From Arthrobacter sp. AK04 (lineage in GTDB: Bacteria > Actinomycetota > Actinomycetes > Actinomycetales > Micrococcaceae): 64,000 nucleotides of DNA. The notes beneath the pieces were generated by a model. It made no database searches and had not been told where the DNA came from. It worked only from the letters and a program-made list of their open reading frames with translations. The stretch spans positions 145,575 to 209,574 of the forward strand of contig NZ_JAJOMC010000001.1 in assembly GCF_021129155.1 (NCBI RefSeq). Reading direction: 5' to 3'. Shown here piece after piece: positions 45,823 to 54,650 of the stretch; positions within the stretch are counted from its first letter, which is position 1, and each line of letters opens with the position of its first letter. The position numbers were made by a program, and so were the translations under genes.

Positions 45823-46473
45823 ATGGACTCACTCATTCATGACCTGCGTGACATCACCATCCGCCGGATTTCGGTCAGCGCGATGGACAACAACGTGTAC
45901 CTGCTGACTGCCAAATCCAGCGGTGAACAAGTGCTGATCGACGCCGCGGATGATGCGCCGGCCATCCGGCAGCTGCTGGGGGACGCCGCCGGGGACACGT
46001 CCGCGACCACGAAGCTCGCTGCCATTGCCACCACCCACCAGCACTGGGACCACGTCCGGGCGCTGAAGGAGATCGTGGAGGCTACCGGTGCCCCCACTGC
46101 CGCAGGAACGGACGACGCCGATGCGCTGCCAGTTGCGGTGGACCGGAACCTGGGGCACGGGGACACGGTGGCCGTGGACGGCTTTGCGCTGACGGCGGTC
46201 CACCTCCGCGGGCACACGCCCGGCTCGATTGCCTTTGTCTATGAGGCCCCGGAAGGGCCCACGCACATCTTCTCGGGCGATTCGCTGTTCCCCGGCGGCG
46301 TGGGCAACACCCAGAAGGATCCGGAACGTTTCACACAGATATTGGACGACGTAACCCAGCGGCTGTTCGGGACCTACCCGGATGACGCCGTGGTGCACCC
46401 GGGCCATGGCAAGCCGACAACCCTGGGGGCCGAGCGGCCCCACCTTGAGGAGTGGCGCGCACGCGGCTGGTAG
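45823..46473 (+). CDS. MBL-fold metallo-hydrolase
   Basis: 216 residues. Metal motif THQHWDH (HxHxDH), later ligands in HLRGHTPGS, FSGDSLFPGG and HPGHGKPTT, as in glyoxalase II-like enzymes. The short length without the glutathione-binding C-terminal domain argues against a true GloB; mycothiol-dependent relatives exist in actinobacteria. Binds two metals; substrate unknown. Confidence 0.88.
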   Translation: MDSLIHDLRDITIRRISVSAMDNNVYLLTAKSSGEQVLIDAADDAPAIRQLLGDAAGDTSATTKLAAIATTHQHWDHVRALKEIVEATGAPTAAGTDDADALPVAVDRNLGHGDTVAVDGFALTAVHLRGHTPGSIAFVYEAPEGPTHIFSGDSLFPGGVGNTQKDPERFTQILDDVTQRLFGTYPDDAVVHPGHGKPTTLGAERPHLEEWRARGW

Positions 46474-46483
46474 CTGTTAAACG

Positions 46484-46545
46484 CATCGAGTGCTCCGTAC
46501 CTGTCGTTTAGACGCGTCATAACGACAGGTACGGAGCACTCGATG
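46484..46545. repeat. Long intergenic palindrome, type A (R3)
   Basis: Arms CATCGAGTGCTCCGTACCTG and CAGGTACGGAGCACTCGATG (20 bases, perfect) around TCGTTTAGACGCGTCATAACGA. Homologous to the palindrome at 2532-2587 in the opposite orientation, including the flank GTTAAACG just before it. Lies between convergent genes (MBL hydrolase and helicase) 11 bases after a stop and 16 before the other. Confidence 0.85.
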
Positions 46546-46561
46546 TGAGGGCTGGTGGGGA

Positions 46562-48463
46562 TTAGCGGCTGCGCCGTTCGTTGGACGCCGGAGCCGAGGC
46601 GCGGCGGGGGCCGCTGCGTGCGGGACGGCCGGAACCGCCGCCGTTGCCTGCGTAGGACCCGCCGGAGGTGCCACCGGTGTTGGAGGACCAGACGGCCTTG
46701 TTGCCGCCGCTGGCTGCGCCGGCCCCTGCGGAGCGCTGTCCGCCGGTCCGGGCACCCGTTCCCGCGCCGGCTGCGGCACGCTGGCCGGTTGCCGGGCGGC
46801 CGCTGCGCTGGCCGCCTGAGGAAGACGGGCGGCCCGAGCTGGCCGGACGTCCGGTTCCGCCACGCGGAGCGTCACTGCGGGTGACGCGTGATTCTGCACG
46901 CCCGTCCGATCCGCGGCCAGCCGATGCACGGCCACCTGCCGCGGGGACGTCGTTGCGGTGCGTGGAGGCCGTGCCGCGTCCGCGGTTGTTGCGGCGGGCG
47001 GCTGCTGCCGCTACCGCGCGGTCCTCGTTCTGCTCAGCCGCGCGGTCGAAGGCTGCCCGGGCTTCGGTCCGGCCTTCGAAAGCGACGGCACGGCGCTCGG
47101 CGCGCGGGATGTCGGTGCGGGTGGGCTCAGCCGAAACCCGGCCGCGTCCACCGCGGCCGCCACGCCCGCCTGCAGTGGGTGCAGCCTGGCGGCGGGCCCG
47201 CTTGCGCTCGGCGTTGGCACCGGTGGAGGTGCCGCCGCCCTGCTGTGCGGCCTTCTTGGCCAGCAGCGCAGCGCGGGTGCGCGGATCGATCTTCTCGGCC
47301 ATTTCGCCCACCAGCTCCGCAACCAGCGGGGAGTTGGCGGTGACGCGCTCGAAGTTGACCTCCACGCCGGCAGCCTTCATCAGCTTCTTGACGTCGGTCT
47401 GCTGCTCGGGGAGGGTCAGCGTAACCACGGTGCCGTCGGAACCGGCGCGGGCGGTACGGCCTGAACGGTGCAGGTACGCCTTGTGCTCGGTGGGCGGGTC
47501 AACGTGGATGACCAGTTCGACGTCGTCCACGTGCACGCCGCGGGCTGCGACGTCGGTGGCCACCAGGACGCGGACGTCACCGGAGGAGAACTCGGCCAGG
47601 TTGCGGTCGCGGGCATTCTGCGACAGGTTGCCGTGCAGGTCCACGGCGGGGATCCCGGCGTCGGTCAGGGTCTTGGCGAGCTTGCGGGCGTGGTGCTTGG
47701 TCCGCATGAAAAGTACGCGGCGGCCGGCACCGGAGGCAAGCTCAACGATCAGCTGCTTCTTGACGGTCTGGTCGTTGACCACCAGGACGTGGTGCTCCAT
47801 GGTGGTCACCGCTGCCTGCGGATCGTCCACCGAGTGGGTCAGCGGGTTGGACAGGTAGCGCTGGACGATCTTGTCCACGCCGTTGTCCAGCGTTGCGGAG
47901 AAGAGCAGGCGCTGGCCCTGGCTGGGGGTCATGTCCATGAGCTTCTTCACCACGGGCAGGAAGCCGAGGTCGGCCATGTGGTCCGCCTCGTCCAGGACCG
48001 TGATTTCCACGGCCTCAAGGGTGAGGACGCGCTGGCGGATGAGGTCCTCCAGACGGCCGGGGCAGGCGATGACAATGTCGACGCCGGCACGCAGCGCCTT
48101 TTCCTGGCGCGCCTGGGAGATGCCGCCGTAGATCACGGTGGTGTTCAGGCCGGCGGCCTTGGCCAGCGGCTCGATGGTGGCGTTGATCTGGGTGGCCAGC
48201 TCACGGGTGGGTGCCAGGACCAGGCCCATGGGGCGTCCGGGCTTGCGGAAGTGCTTGGCTTCCCGCTCAGCGAGTCTTGCTACAAGCGGGATGGCGAAAG
48301 CGATGGTTTTACCGGATCCGGTCCGGCCGCGGCCCAGGACGTCACGCCCGGACAGCGTGTCCGGGAGGGTCTTGACCTGGATGGGGAACGGTTCAACAAT
48401 TCCCTGTGCGGTGAGGGTGTCTGCAAGGGCCTTGGGTGTACCGAGGGCAGAAAAAGTAGTCAT
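46562..48463 (-). CDS. DEAD-box RNA helicase (RhlE/DeaD type)
   Basis: 633 residues. Q motif FSALGTPKALADTLTAQGIVEPFPIQ, motif I GRGRTGSGKT, Ia APTRELATQI, II VLDEADHM, III FSATL, V ATDVAARGVH and VI HRSGRTARAG are all present in the first 400 residues. The C-terminal 240 residues are low-complexity Arg/Gly/Ala/Ser-rich (RGG-like), suited to RNA binding and cold-condition remodelling of RNA. Preceded by a long leader with an attenuator-like hairpin (48636-48688). Confidence 0.95.
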   Translation of the reverse strand: MTTFSALGTPKALADTLTAQGIVEPFPIQVKTLPDTLSGRDVLGRGRTGSGKTIAFAIPLVARLAEREAKHFRKPGRPMGLVLAPTRELATQINATIEPLAKAAGLNTTVIYGGISQARQEKALRAGVDIVIACPGRLEDLIRQRVLTLEAVEITVLDEADHMADLGFLPVVKKLMDMTPSQGQRLLFSATLDNGVDKIVQRYLSNPLTHSVDDPQAAVTTMEHHVLVVNDQTVKKQLIVELASGAGRRVLFMRTKHHARKLAKTLTDAGIPAVDLHGNLSQNARDRNLAEFSSGDVRVLVATDVAARGVHVDDVELVIHVDPPTEHKAYLHRSGRTARAGSDGTVVTLTLPEQQTDVKKLMKAAGVEVNFERVTANSPLVAELVGEMAEKIDPRTRAALLAKKAAQQGGGTSTGANAERKRARRQAAPTAGGRGGRGGRGRVSAEPTRTDIPRAERRAVAFEGRTEARAAFDRAAEQNEDRAVAAAAARRNNRGRGTASTHRNDVPAAGGRASAGRGSDGRAESRVTRSDAPRGGTGRPASSGRPSSSGGQRSGRPATGQRAAAGAGTGARTGGQRSAGAGAASGGNKAVWSSNTGGTSGGSYAGNGGGSGRPARSGPRRASAPASNERRSR

Positions 48464-48635
48464 GTATTTATACGGTCTTTCAGGCGGTATCCAGGCGGAT
48501 ATCGGCCCCCGATGCCGGTTGGACCAGGGGTTCGCCGAAGAAAAGTCAGGTGATCAACCGGGCCGCTGCAAATTTTGGCAGTCAGACGGGACCAAATGGA
48601 ACGCGTTCATCGACGCAGGATGTGCCTCTCACATG

Positions 48636-48688
48636 AAAAAAGCCCAGTCCCTGGCTGGAGGAGTACCTCCGAACAGGAAAACCTGGGC
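48636..48688 (-). terminator. Attenuator-like hairpin in the helicase leader
   Basis: On the minus strand GCCCAG (48688-48683) pairs with CTGGGC (48647-48642), with inner stems CCTG/CAGG and GGAGG/CCTCC, followed by TTTTTT (48641-48636). It is an intrinsic terminator placed about 170 bases before the helicase start. An extended -10 (TGCTAGACT, about 48720-48712) just upstream would start transcripts that meet it. Together with 48464-48635, which contains no gene, this suggests premature termination control of the helicase. Confidence 0.65.
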
Positions 48689-48757
48689 ATCACTGCACAT
48701 CAAGTTCCACCAGTCTAGCATCCCGCCGCAGCCGGCCCGTTCCCCGGCTGCGTCCGA

Positions 48758-48827
48758 CCCCCAACCAGGTAGCAGCACATGTCGCTTCGAGCACCCATAA
48801 CGACATGTGCTGCTACCTAGTTGGGGG
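48758..48827. repeat. Long intergenic palindrome, type B (R4)
   Basis: Arms CCCCCAACCAGGTAGCAGCA and TGCTGCTACCTAGTTGGGGG around ATGTCGCTTCGAGCACCCAT, homologous in inverted orientation to 33294-33361. Located upstream of both the helicase (-) and the methyltransferase (+), where a terminator is not expected, which favours a dispersed repeat. Confidence 0.8.
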
Positions 48828-48864
48828 CGTTGCCTTCGTTGGCGCCGCGGGGCAGGCTTGTGGC

Positions 48865-49602
48865 ATGAGCGAACACGCGGCCCACCAGCATGAGACGCAG
48901 CATGACACGCACGACGGCGGTCCGGGCCTTCCGGACGGAACAGCGGCCGACGCCGCGGCCACCTGGGATGAGCGGTACCGGAGCAAACCCCAGATGTGGA
49001 GCGGCAAACCCAACCCGCAGCTGGTGCGGGAAGCCGGGGGCCTGCGGCCGGGAAAGGCCCTGGACCTGGGCTGTGGTGAAGGCGCGGACGCCATCTGGCT
49101 CGCCCAGCAGGGCTGGACCGTCACCGCCGTCGACGTTTCCGCGGTGGCCCTGGACCGGGCCCGCTCGCACGAGAAGGCGGCACTGGCCCGGGAAAGCGTC
49201 CACGCCGGGGAAGGCGCCATCGCCAGCCGGATCACCTGGCAGCAGGCGGACCTGGAGCAGTGGCAGCCAGGGAAGTCGTTCGACCTGGTGACAACGCAGT
49301 TCCTGCATTCCCAGGAGCTCGCCTGGCAGGGCCCACTGCGCACGGCTGCGGCAGCGGTCAAACCCGGCGGCACGCTGCTGGTGGTGGGCCACCACCCTGA
49401 CCGCCTGCCGCCGTGGGGCGGCGCCGGCCACCACCACCGGGAGATGTTCTACACGGGCGATGAGCTTGTCCAGGCCCTCGGACTGGACGGGCCGGAGTGG
49501 CAGCTGGAGGTCCAGACCAGCCGGGAGCGTCCGGTGACCGGCCCGGAGGGCCAGCACGCAACAATTGCCGACGTCGTGGTGCGGGCAACCCGGCTCCCCT
49601 GA
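48865..49602 (+). CDS. Class I SAM-dependent methyltransferase
   Basis: 245 residues from ATG at 48865; the 20 codons of open frame upstream run into the palindrome. His-rich N terminus (HAAHQHETQHDTHDGG) could bind metal. Motif I LDLGCGEGADAIWLAQQG, motif II VTAVDVS, and SFDLVTTQFLHS. Resembles the TehB/thiopurine-methyltransferase-like group that acts on small or metalloid substrates. No partner gene gives the substrate. Confidence 0.88.
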   Translation: MSEHAAHQHETQHDTHDGGPGLPDGTAADAAATWDERYRSKPQMWSGKPNPQLVREAGGLRPGKALDLGCGEGADAIWLAQQGWTVTAVDVSAVALDRARSHEKAALARESVHAGEGAIASRITWQQADLEQWQPGKSFDLVTTQFLHSQELAWQGPLRTAAAAVKPGGTLLVVGHHPDRLPPWGGAGHHHREMFYTGDELVQALGLDGPEWQLEVQTSRERPVTGPEGQHATIADVVVRATRLP

Positions 49603-49615
49603 CTCCCTCACGCAG

Positions 49616-49678
49616 GAGTTTTTGTCCAGAAATGCAGGCTTCGCCGGCCTGGAACCCTGCATATCTGGACAAAAACTC
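49616..49678. terminator. Long hairpin between convergent genes (R6)
   Basis: Perfect 14-base outer arms GAGTTTTTGTCCAG / CTGGACAAAAACTC, continuing with ATGCAGG / CCCTGCAT. It sits between the methyltransferase and the MFS gene and touches the latter's stop codon (49677-49679). T-rich arms make it usable as a two-way terminator; its length recalls the dispersed palindromes of the window but the sequence differs. Confidence 0.7.
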
Positions 49679-51062
49679 AAGGGGTTTTGGCGGCGGTGAC
49701 CCGGGGTGCCACGGCGGCCGCGGCTGCGGCGAGCACGGCGGCAAGGCCAAAGACCCCGGCGAAGGAACCCGCCGTCGTCGTAAACGCCGCGAAGACGAGG
49801 CCCGTGGTGGCGAGCGCCAGCGCCCCGCCCAGGGAATCCGCAATGGACATGGCAGAACTGTTGAAGCCCTCGTTCTCCTTGGTGGACAGTGCCAGGGTCA
49901 TCACGCTCAGCCGCGGATACAGCAGTCCCATACCTCCGCCCGCAGAGATCCAGCCTGCGATGGCGACGGCGGCCGGCCAGTTGAGCGCTGCCGTTGCCAG
50001 GGCCAGGACCACCGCCCCAAGGACCATCAGCGCCCCGATGCTCACGGCGCGGCGGTGCGGCAGCCTGGCACCCAGCCGGCCCTGGACGGCTGACGCGCCA
50101 GCCCAGGACAGCGCCCCGGCTGTGAGGGTCAGGCCCGCGAAGGTGGGCGAGAAGGCGTACTGCTCGATCAGCAGGTAGGGCAGGTACACCTCGGCGCCGA
50201 AGAACCCGGCCGAGGCGAGCCCGCGGGTGAGGATGACGCTGGGCAGTCCGCGCCGGGCCGTGAGGGTGCCCCGGGGAACCAGTGGCCGGACCGCCAGCAG
50301 CGCCACGCCCACGGCCGCGACGGCGAGGGCGGCCCAAGCTGCGGGGATGCCGGGGACGCGCACCCCGGCGGACAGGTTGAGCCCGAGCACCGCGGCGGCG
50401 GCCAGCGCCGCCCACCCCAGCCGGCCTGCCGCCCAGGGTGTGGCGGGCGTTGCGGCGGGTTTGTCCAGCCCCCGAAGGACCGGGGCGATCATCAGCAGCG
50501 CCGGGATGACCAGGCCCACCACGCCCAGGAACACCCAGTGCCAGCTGAAGACCTGCGCCACGATCCCGGCAGCGAACGGCCCCACCAGTGAAGGGACCAC
50601 CCACGCGGCGGAGAACGCCGCGAAGATTTTGGGGTGCAGCGCGCCGGGATAAATACGGGCCACCAGCACATACAGCGAGACGGTCAGGGCTCCCCCGCCG
50701 AGGCCCTGCACCAGGCGTCCCGCCACAAGCACCGGCATGGATACGGATGTTCCCGCAATGAGAAGGCCCAGCACAAACAACGCCACGGAGGTGTAGAGCG
50801 GGGCGGTGGGTCCGCGCCGGTCGGACCAGTTTCCCGCTGCAACCATGCCGATCACCCCGGTTGCCAGCGGACCGGCGAAAGCGAGGGCGTAGAGGGCGGC
50901 GCCGTTAAGTTCGCGGCTGACGAGGGGCATGATGGTGGTCACGGCGAGGGATTCGAACGCGGCCAGGAACACCAGGGCGCACGTCCCAACCGTCACCCAG
51001 AGGTATGGACCCCTCAGGATGCCCGCCGCCGGACGGGTGGCTGGAACAACGGAGTCCTGCAC
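49677..51062 (-). CDS. MFS transporter, DHA2/EmrB-like
   Basis: 461 residues from GTG, 12-14 TM segments. Motif A GNWSDRRGPTAPLYTSVALFVLGL, motif C-like GPFAAGIVAQVFSWHWVFLGVVGLVIPALL typical of drug:H+ antiporters. Start lies 9 bases after the stop of the CynX-type gene, so both are cotranscribed. Likely multidrug or metabolite export; substrate unknown. Confidence 0.9.
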   Translation of the reverse strand: MQDSVVPATRPAAGILRGPYLWVTVGTCALVFLAAFESLAVTTIMPLVSRELNGAALYALAFAGPLATGVIGMVAAGNWSDRRGPTAPLYTSVALFVLGLLIAGTSVSMPVLVAGRLVQGLGGGALTVSLYVLVARIYPGALHPKIFAAFSAAWVVPSLVGPFAAGIVAQVFSWHWVFLGVVGLVIPALLMIAPVLRGLDKPAATPATPWAAGRLGWAALAAAAVLGLNLSAGVRVPGIPAAWAALAVAAVGVALLAVRPLVPRGTLTARRGLPSVILTRGLASAGFFGAEVYLPYLLIEQYAFSPTFAGLTLTAGALSWAGASAVQGRLGARLPHRRAVSIGALMVLGAVVLALATAALNWPAAVAIAGWISAGGGMGLLYPRLSVMTLALSTKENEGFNSSAMSIADSLGGALALATTGLVFAAFTTTAGSFAGVFGLAAVLAAAAAAVAPRVTAAKTP

Positions 51063-51071
51063 CCTATCCCC

Positions 51072-52373
51072 TTAGCTGACGTACCGGTTGCGCCCGGCAC
51101 GGTACCCGAAAATCCCCGCCAGCAGGCCGACCACCAGGAACAGGACTCCTGCGGCGGTGAAGGACCCGGTGGCCTGGTGCAACTGGCCCACCATCAGCGT
51201 CCCCGTGGAGCCCAGGCCGTAGCCGACGCCCTGCATCATGCCAGACAGGTGCGCCGCAGTGTGCCCGTCACGGGTCCGGAGCATGATCATGGTAAGCGCG
51301 ACGGCAGTAAGGCTTCCCTGCCCAAGGCCCAGCAAGCCCGCCCACACCCAGACCAGGTCAAGGGGACCGAAGATACTGAGGGCGAAGCCGCCGCCGGTCA
51401 TCAGGGCCACCACAGTGTTAATGGCACGCTGGTCCCGGAGCCTGGCTGCGAGCGCGGGCGCGAACAGCGAGCCGAGCATCTGCAGAACGATGCACATGGA
51501 GACGATCAGCCCGGCGGTTGCCCCGTCCACGCCCCGTTCCCGCAGGATGGGCGCCAGCCAGGCGAAGACGCTGAAGGACATCATGGCCTGCAGCACCATA
51601 AAGATGGTCACCTGCCAGGCAACCGGGGAGCGCCACACGTTGACGCCGTCCCTGACTGCCTGGTGCCGGATGCGGGGCTGGCGGAGTGCCACCGGCAGGA
51701 ACAGCAGAAGTACGACGGCGGCAGGAACCGCCCAGGACCACAGCGCCAGGGTCCACTCCCCCGAAGCCGCGAAGACCGGGTAGGTGAAGCCCGCCCCGAG
51801 TGCCGCGGAGGCGCAGATCGCAGTGGTGTAGAGCCCTCCCATCAGGCCCAGCCGGTGCGGGAAGTCCCGCTTGACGAGCCCGGGTAGCAGGACGTTGCAG
51901 AGGGCGATGGCTGCTCCACAGGCGGATGTCCCGGCGAGTAGCGCGGGCAGGTGGCTGGCTCCCGGCAGCTCAACCGGGCGGAGCAGCAGTCCGGCTGTGA
52001 GTACCGCCATGGCAAAGAGGAGCACGCGTTCAGCGCCGAACCGCCTTGCCAGGACCGGGGCAAGCGGCGCGAACACGCCCAGCAGGGTGACGGGCACCGT
52101 GGTCAGCACCACCACGGCCCAGCCGGGAAGGGCGGCCTGGGCCGTCACCTCGGGCAGGACCGCCGAGAAGCTGGAGAAAACTGTACGCAGGTTGAGCCCG
52201 ATCAGGACGAGGCACAGGCCCAGGTAGGCGAGCTGCCGCCGGCTCCCAACGTGGGTGGGGCCGGGTGCGGGCGCCTCATCAACCTCGGCGTCAACCAAGG
52301 TGCCTGGCTGCTCCTTCGCCGCAGGTTCAGGTGCCCGCTGCTTCCTTGCCCCGGCGTTCGTCGCTTCCCTCAC
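51072..52373 (-). CDS. MFS transporter, CynX/NimT family
   Basis: About 433 residues from GTG at 52373 (VREATNAGARK); the open frame reaches 52442 and the start is uncertain because no strong RBS is visible. Cytoplasmic Ala/Glu/Pro-rich N terminus of about 50 residues, then GLCLVLIGLNLRTVFSSFSAVLPEV, the first TM with the conserved LR of the CynX family, and about 12 TM overall. Family members carry cyanate, 2-nitroimidazole or other small anions. Substrate cannot be named. Confidence 0.85.
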   Translation of the reverse strand: MREATNAGARKQRAPEPAAKEQPGTLVDAEVDEAPAPGPTHVGSRRQLAYLGLCLVLIGLNLRTVFSSFSAVLPEVTAQAALPGWAVVVLTTVPVTLLGVFAPLAPVLARRFGAERVLLFAMAVLTAGLLLRPVELPGASHLPALLAGTSACGAAIALCNVLLPGLVKRDFPHRLGLMGGLYTTAICASAALGAGFTYPVFAASGEWTLALWSWAVPAAVVLLLFLPVALRQPRIRHQAVRDGVNVWRSPVAWQVTIFMVLQAMMSFSVFAWLAPILRERGVDGATAGLIVSMCIVLQMLGSLFAPALAARLRDQRAINTVVALMTGGGFALSIFGPLDLVWVWAGLLGLGQGSLTAVALTMIMLRTRDGHTAAHLSGMMQGVGYGLGSTGTLMVGQLHQATGSFTAAGVLFLVVGLLAGIFGYRAGRNRYVS

Positions 52374-52547
52374 CCGCCCATTCTTGCAGGACTTGTTTCC
52401 CGGGTTATCCACATAGGGGCACGTGGTCCTGCTGCTTCCCATGCCGCTTGCCTACGGTGAAGGAAGCAGTCCAGCCATACGAACTGATTGAGCCTTCCTG
52501 TTCAACCCTCAGGGAAGACGGGGAGAAGTAGGACAACCGGGAGAAAA

Positions 52548-53147
52548 TTGAGCACACCACAGCCATTCATGCCAGCCGCGGCTGGAAATCCGCGCCCCCA
52601 ACCGAGCGTCGACCCTGGGGTCGCCGTCGTTGCTGGACCGGCGGTTGACCATGCCATGGTCGCCCGCGCGGACATCGTTGCCGGACGGGCCACTGATCCG
52701 GGACCGGCTTCCAACCGCGGACCGGAACCGGGCCGCGGCGCCACCGGCAACCGGTGTTTTGATCCGGAATGCCCTTCCGGCCTTCCCCATCAGGTCCAGG
52801 GGCCTCCCCCCGGGCTCGCGGCAAGAGCTGTTGCCAGCCTGGTGCTTGCAATCGTGGCGCCATTCAGCCTTGCACTAAGTGCTCCTTTTGCCAGTTTTGC
52901 CATGTTGCTGACCTTTCCGTATGAGGGACCTTCGGCAGCCCCATGGCTGGCCCCACTGGTTTTCTGGAGCATGCCGTTCATTTTCGGTTCAATATCAACC
53001 GCTTTGGCTCTGACAGCTTTGCGGAAGTGGGGCACCTCTTTCGAGCGGTCGGGCCTGGCGATAGCTGCCCTCTGGATATCCGGCGTGATCTTCGTGATTG
53101 GTCTGATTTTCACGTTGCGGTTCACGTACCTGATGCAGCTCGGCTGA
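52548..53147 (+). CDS. Proline-rich membrane protein, DUF4190-like
   Basis: About 199 residues from TTG at 52548 (LSTPQPFMPAAAGNP), with GGGAGA just upstream; ATG at 52569 is an alternative. The first 90 residues are Pro/Gly/Arg-rich and disordered. Three TM segments follow (AVASLVLAIVAPFSLAL; LAPLVFWSMPFIFGSISTALAL; SGLAIAALWISGVIFVIGLIF) in the pattern of DUF4190. Function unknown. Confidence 0.7.
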   Translation: MSTPQPFMPAAAGNPRPQPSVDPGVAVVAGPAVDHAMVARADIVAGRATDPGPASNRGPEPGRGATGNRCFDPECPSGLPHQVQGPPPGLAARAVASLVLAIVAPFSLALSAPFASFAMLLTFPYEGPSAAPWLAPLVFWSMPFIFGSISTALALTALRKWGTSFERSGLAIAALWISGVIFVIGLIFTLRFTYLMQLG

Positions 53148-53238
53148 CGTGCACTCATCCGTTTCCACGGCCGGAAGGCCATTTCGCTCCGGCGTCCCGC
53201 GTTCCAGCACATCGCCCTGCGCCGCTATTCTGGAAGGG

Positions 53239-54162
53239 ATGAGCGAATCCCCAGAAAACCCCCAGCAGCCGCATGTCCCGAGGCCCGTCACGCCCGGAAC
53301 GCAGGCTTCCTTCGGCACGTATGGCGGACGGCCGGTGAGCTTTGTCCGCCGCGGCACGCGCCTGCAGGGCCGGCGGCAGGCGGCATGGGAAGAGCACGCG
53401 GAACGGTGGGCTGTTGACGTTCCGCGGCACGTTGCCAACACCTCCGTCCACCCGGACTACACCTTCCACGCCGAAGCCGAGTTTGGCCGCAAGGCTCCCC
53501 TCATCGTGGAGATCGGCTCCGGCCTGGGGGATGCCGTGTGCCACGCCGCCGAGCAGAACCCGGACACCGATTTCCTGGCAGTGGAGGTTTATACCCCGGG
53601 CCTGGCCAACACCATCATCAAGATCAACAGCCGCGGGCTCAGCAACGTCCGCGTGGTTGAGGCCAATGCGCCCGAGGTTCTCGCCACGATGCTTCCGCCC
53701 GGCTCAGTCAGTGAACTCTGGGTCTTTTTCCCCGACCCGTGGCACAAGTCCCGGCACCACAAGCGCCGCCTCATCCAGCCCGAGTTCGCGGACCTGGCAG
53801 CGAGGGCGCTGAAGCCGGGCGGGTTGTGGCGCATTGCCACCGACTGGTCGAACTACGCCGTCCACGTCCGCGATGTCCTGGCGGACTCCAAGGATTTCGA
53901 AAACCTCCACACCGGCGAGCGCCGCGGGCCGGAAAGCCCCCTGACGCAGGTGTGGCAGTCCGGCGTCGAGTCCGTTGTGGGCGGGGCCCCGGTCCGGGAG
54001 GGCCGCGCTCCGGTCAGCACTGCGCACACAGGACCGAATGAGGGCATCGATGAAACGGGCGGCTGGGCACCCCGTTTCGAAGGAAGGATCCGGACCAGCT
54101 TCGAGGCGAAGGCCCATGAGGCCGGGCGGCTGATCTTCGACCTCTGCTACCGCCGGCGCTAA
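53239..54162 (+). CDS. trmB: tRNA (guanine-N7-)-methyltransferase
   Basis: 307 residues from ATG at 53239, with GGAAGGG immediately upstream. Methylates G46 of the tRNA variable loop. SAM site IVEIGSGLGDAVCHAA, then FLAVEVYTPGLANTI, and the diagnostic ELWVFFPDPWHKSRHHKRRLIQPEF. Longer than the bacterial norm (about 240) by a Pro-rich N terminus and an insert near 250-280. Monocistronic as seen. Confidence 0.95.
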   Translation: MSESPENPQQPHVPRPVTPGTQASFGTYGGRPVSFVRRGTRLQGRRQAAWEEHAERWAVDVPRHVANTSVHPDYTFHAEAEFGRKAPLIVEIGSGLGDAVCHAAEQNPDTDFLAVEVYTPGLANTIIKINSRGLSNVRVVEANAPEVLATMLPPGSVSELWVFFPDPWHKSRHHKRRLIQPEFADLAARALKPGGLWRIATDWSNYAVHVRDVLADSKDFENLHTGERRGPESPLTQVWQSGVESVVGGAPVREGRAPVSTAHTGPNEGIDETGGWAPRFEGRIRTSFEAKAHEAGRLIFDLCYRRR

Positions 54163-54200
54163 CCAGCGCCAGGTCAGGCGCAGGCAGCCAGGAGCCAGGG

Positions 54201-54647
54201 TCAGGTGACGCTGATGGCGGCCACAATCTCCTTCAGCATGCCGAGCCTCGGTTCAATGGACGGGTCCGTGTAAGGCCAGAGGACCACCACGCCGATGAAC
54301 CGCCCGTTCTCCCAGACCCCCACTGTGGCTGCAACCTTCGCCGATCCCCCGGCATCGTTGTAGCCCACCACGACGGCGTACGCGGCTTTTCCCGGAAGGT
54401 CCAGTTCGCCTTCGGCCAGGAGGGTGCTGCCCCGCTCGTCCCGGTAGAACTCGGACATCAGGTGCGCCCACCCGTTCGCCTGCGGGGCGCCCTGCACGGA
54501 GGCATCGTCCTTGATGACGGTCACCAGGACATCGCCCAGGAGTCCGTACTGCTCGGTGTTGGGCCCGGCGGTGGAATCATCCAGGACCTGGGTGTGCTCG
54601 GGAAATTCTGCGGTGAACCCCAGCGGGGATTCGATGTGCACTGACAT
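54201..54647 (-). CDS. Small protein downstream of the WXG100-type gene
   Basis: 148 residues, no signal peptide or TM. Begins MSVHIESPLGFTAEFPEHT and has an alternating strand pattern with VLVTVIKDDAS and FIGVVVLWPYTDPS, reminiscent of DcrB/PsbP-like folds. Starts 3 bases after the stop of the WXG100-type gene, so it probably serves it as chaperone, partner or immunity protein. Not recognised as a known family. Confidence 0.75.
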   Translation of the reverse strand: MSVHIESPLGFTAEFPEHTQVLDDSTAGPNTEQYGLLGDVLVTVIKDDASVQGAPQANGWAHLMSEFYRDERGSTLLAEGELDLPGKAAYAVVVGYNDAGGSAKVAATVGVWENGRFIGVVVLWPYTDPSIEPRLGMLKEIVAAISVT

Positions 54648-54650
54648 GGG

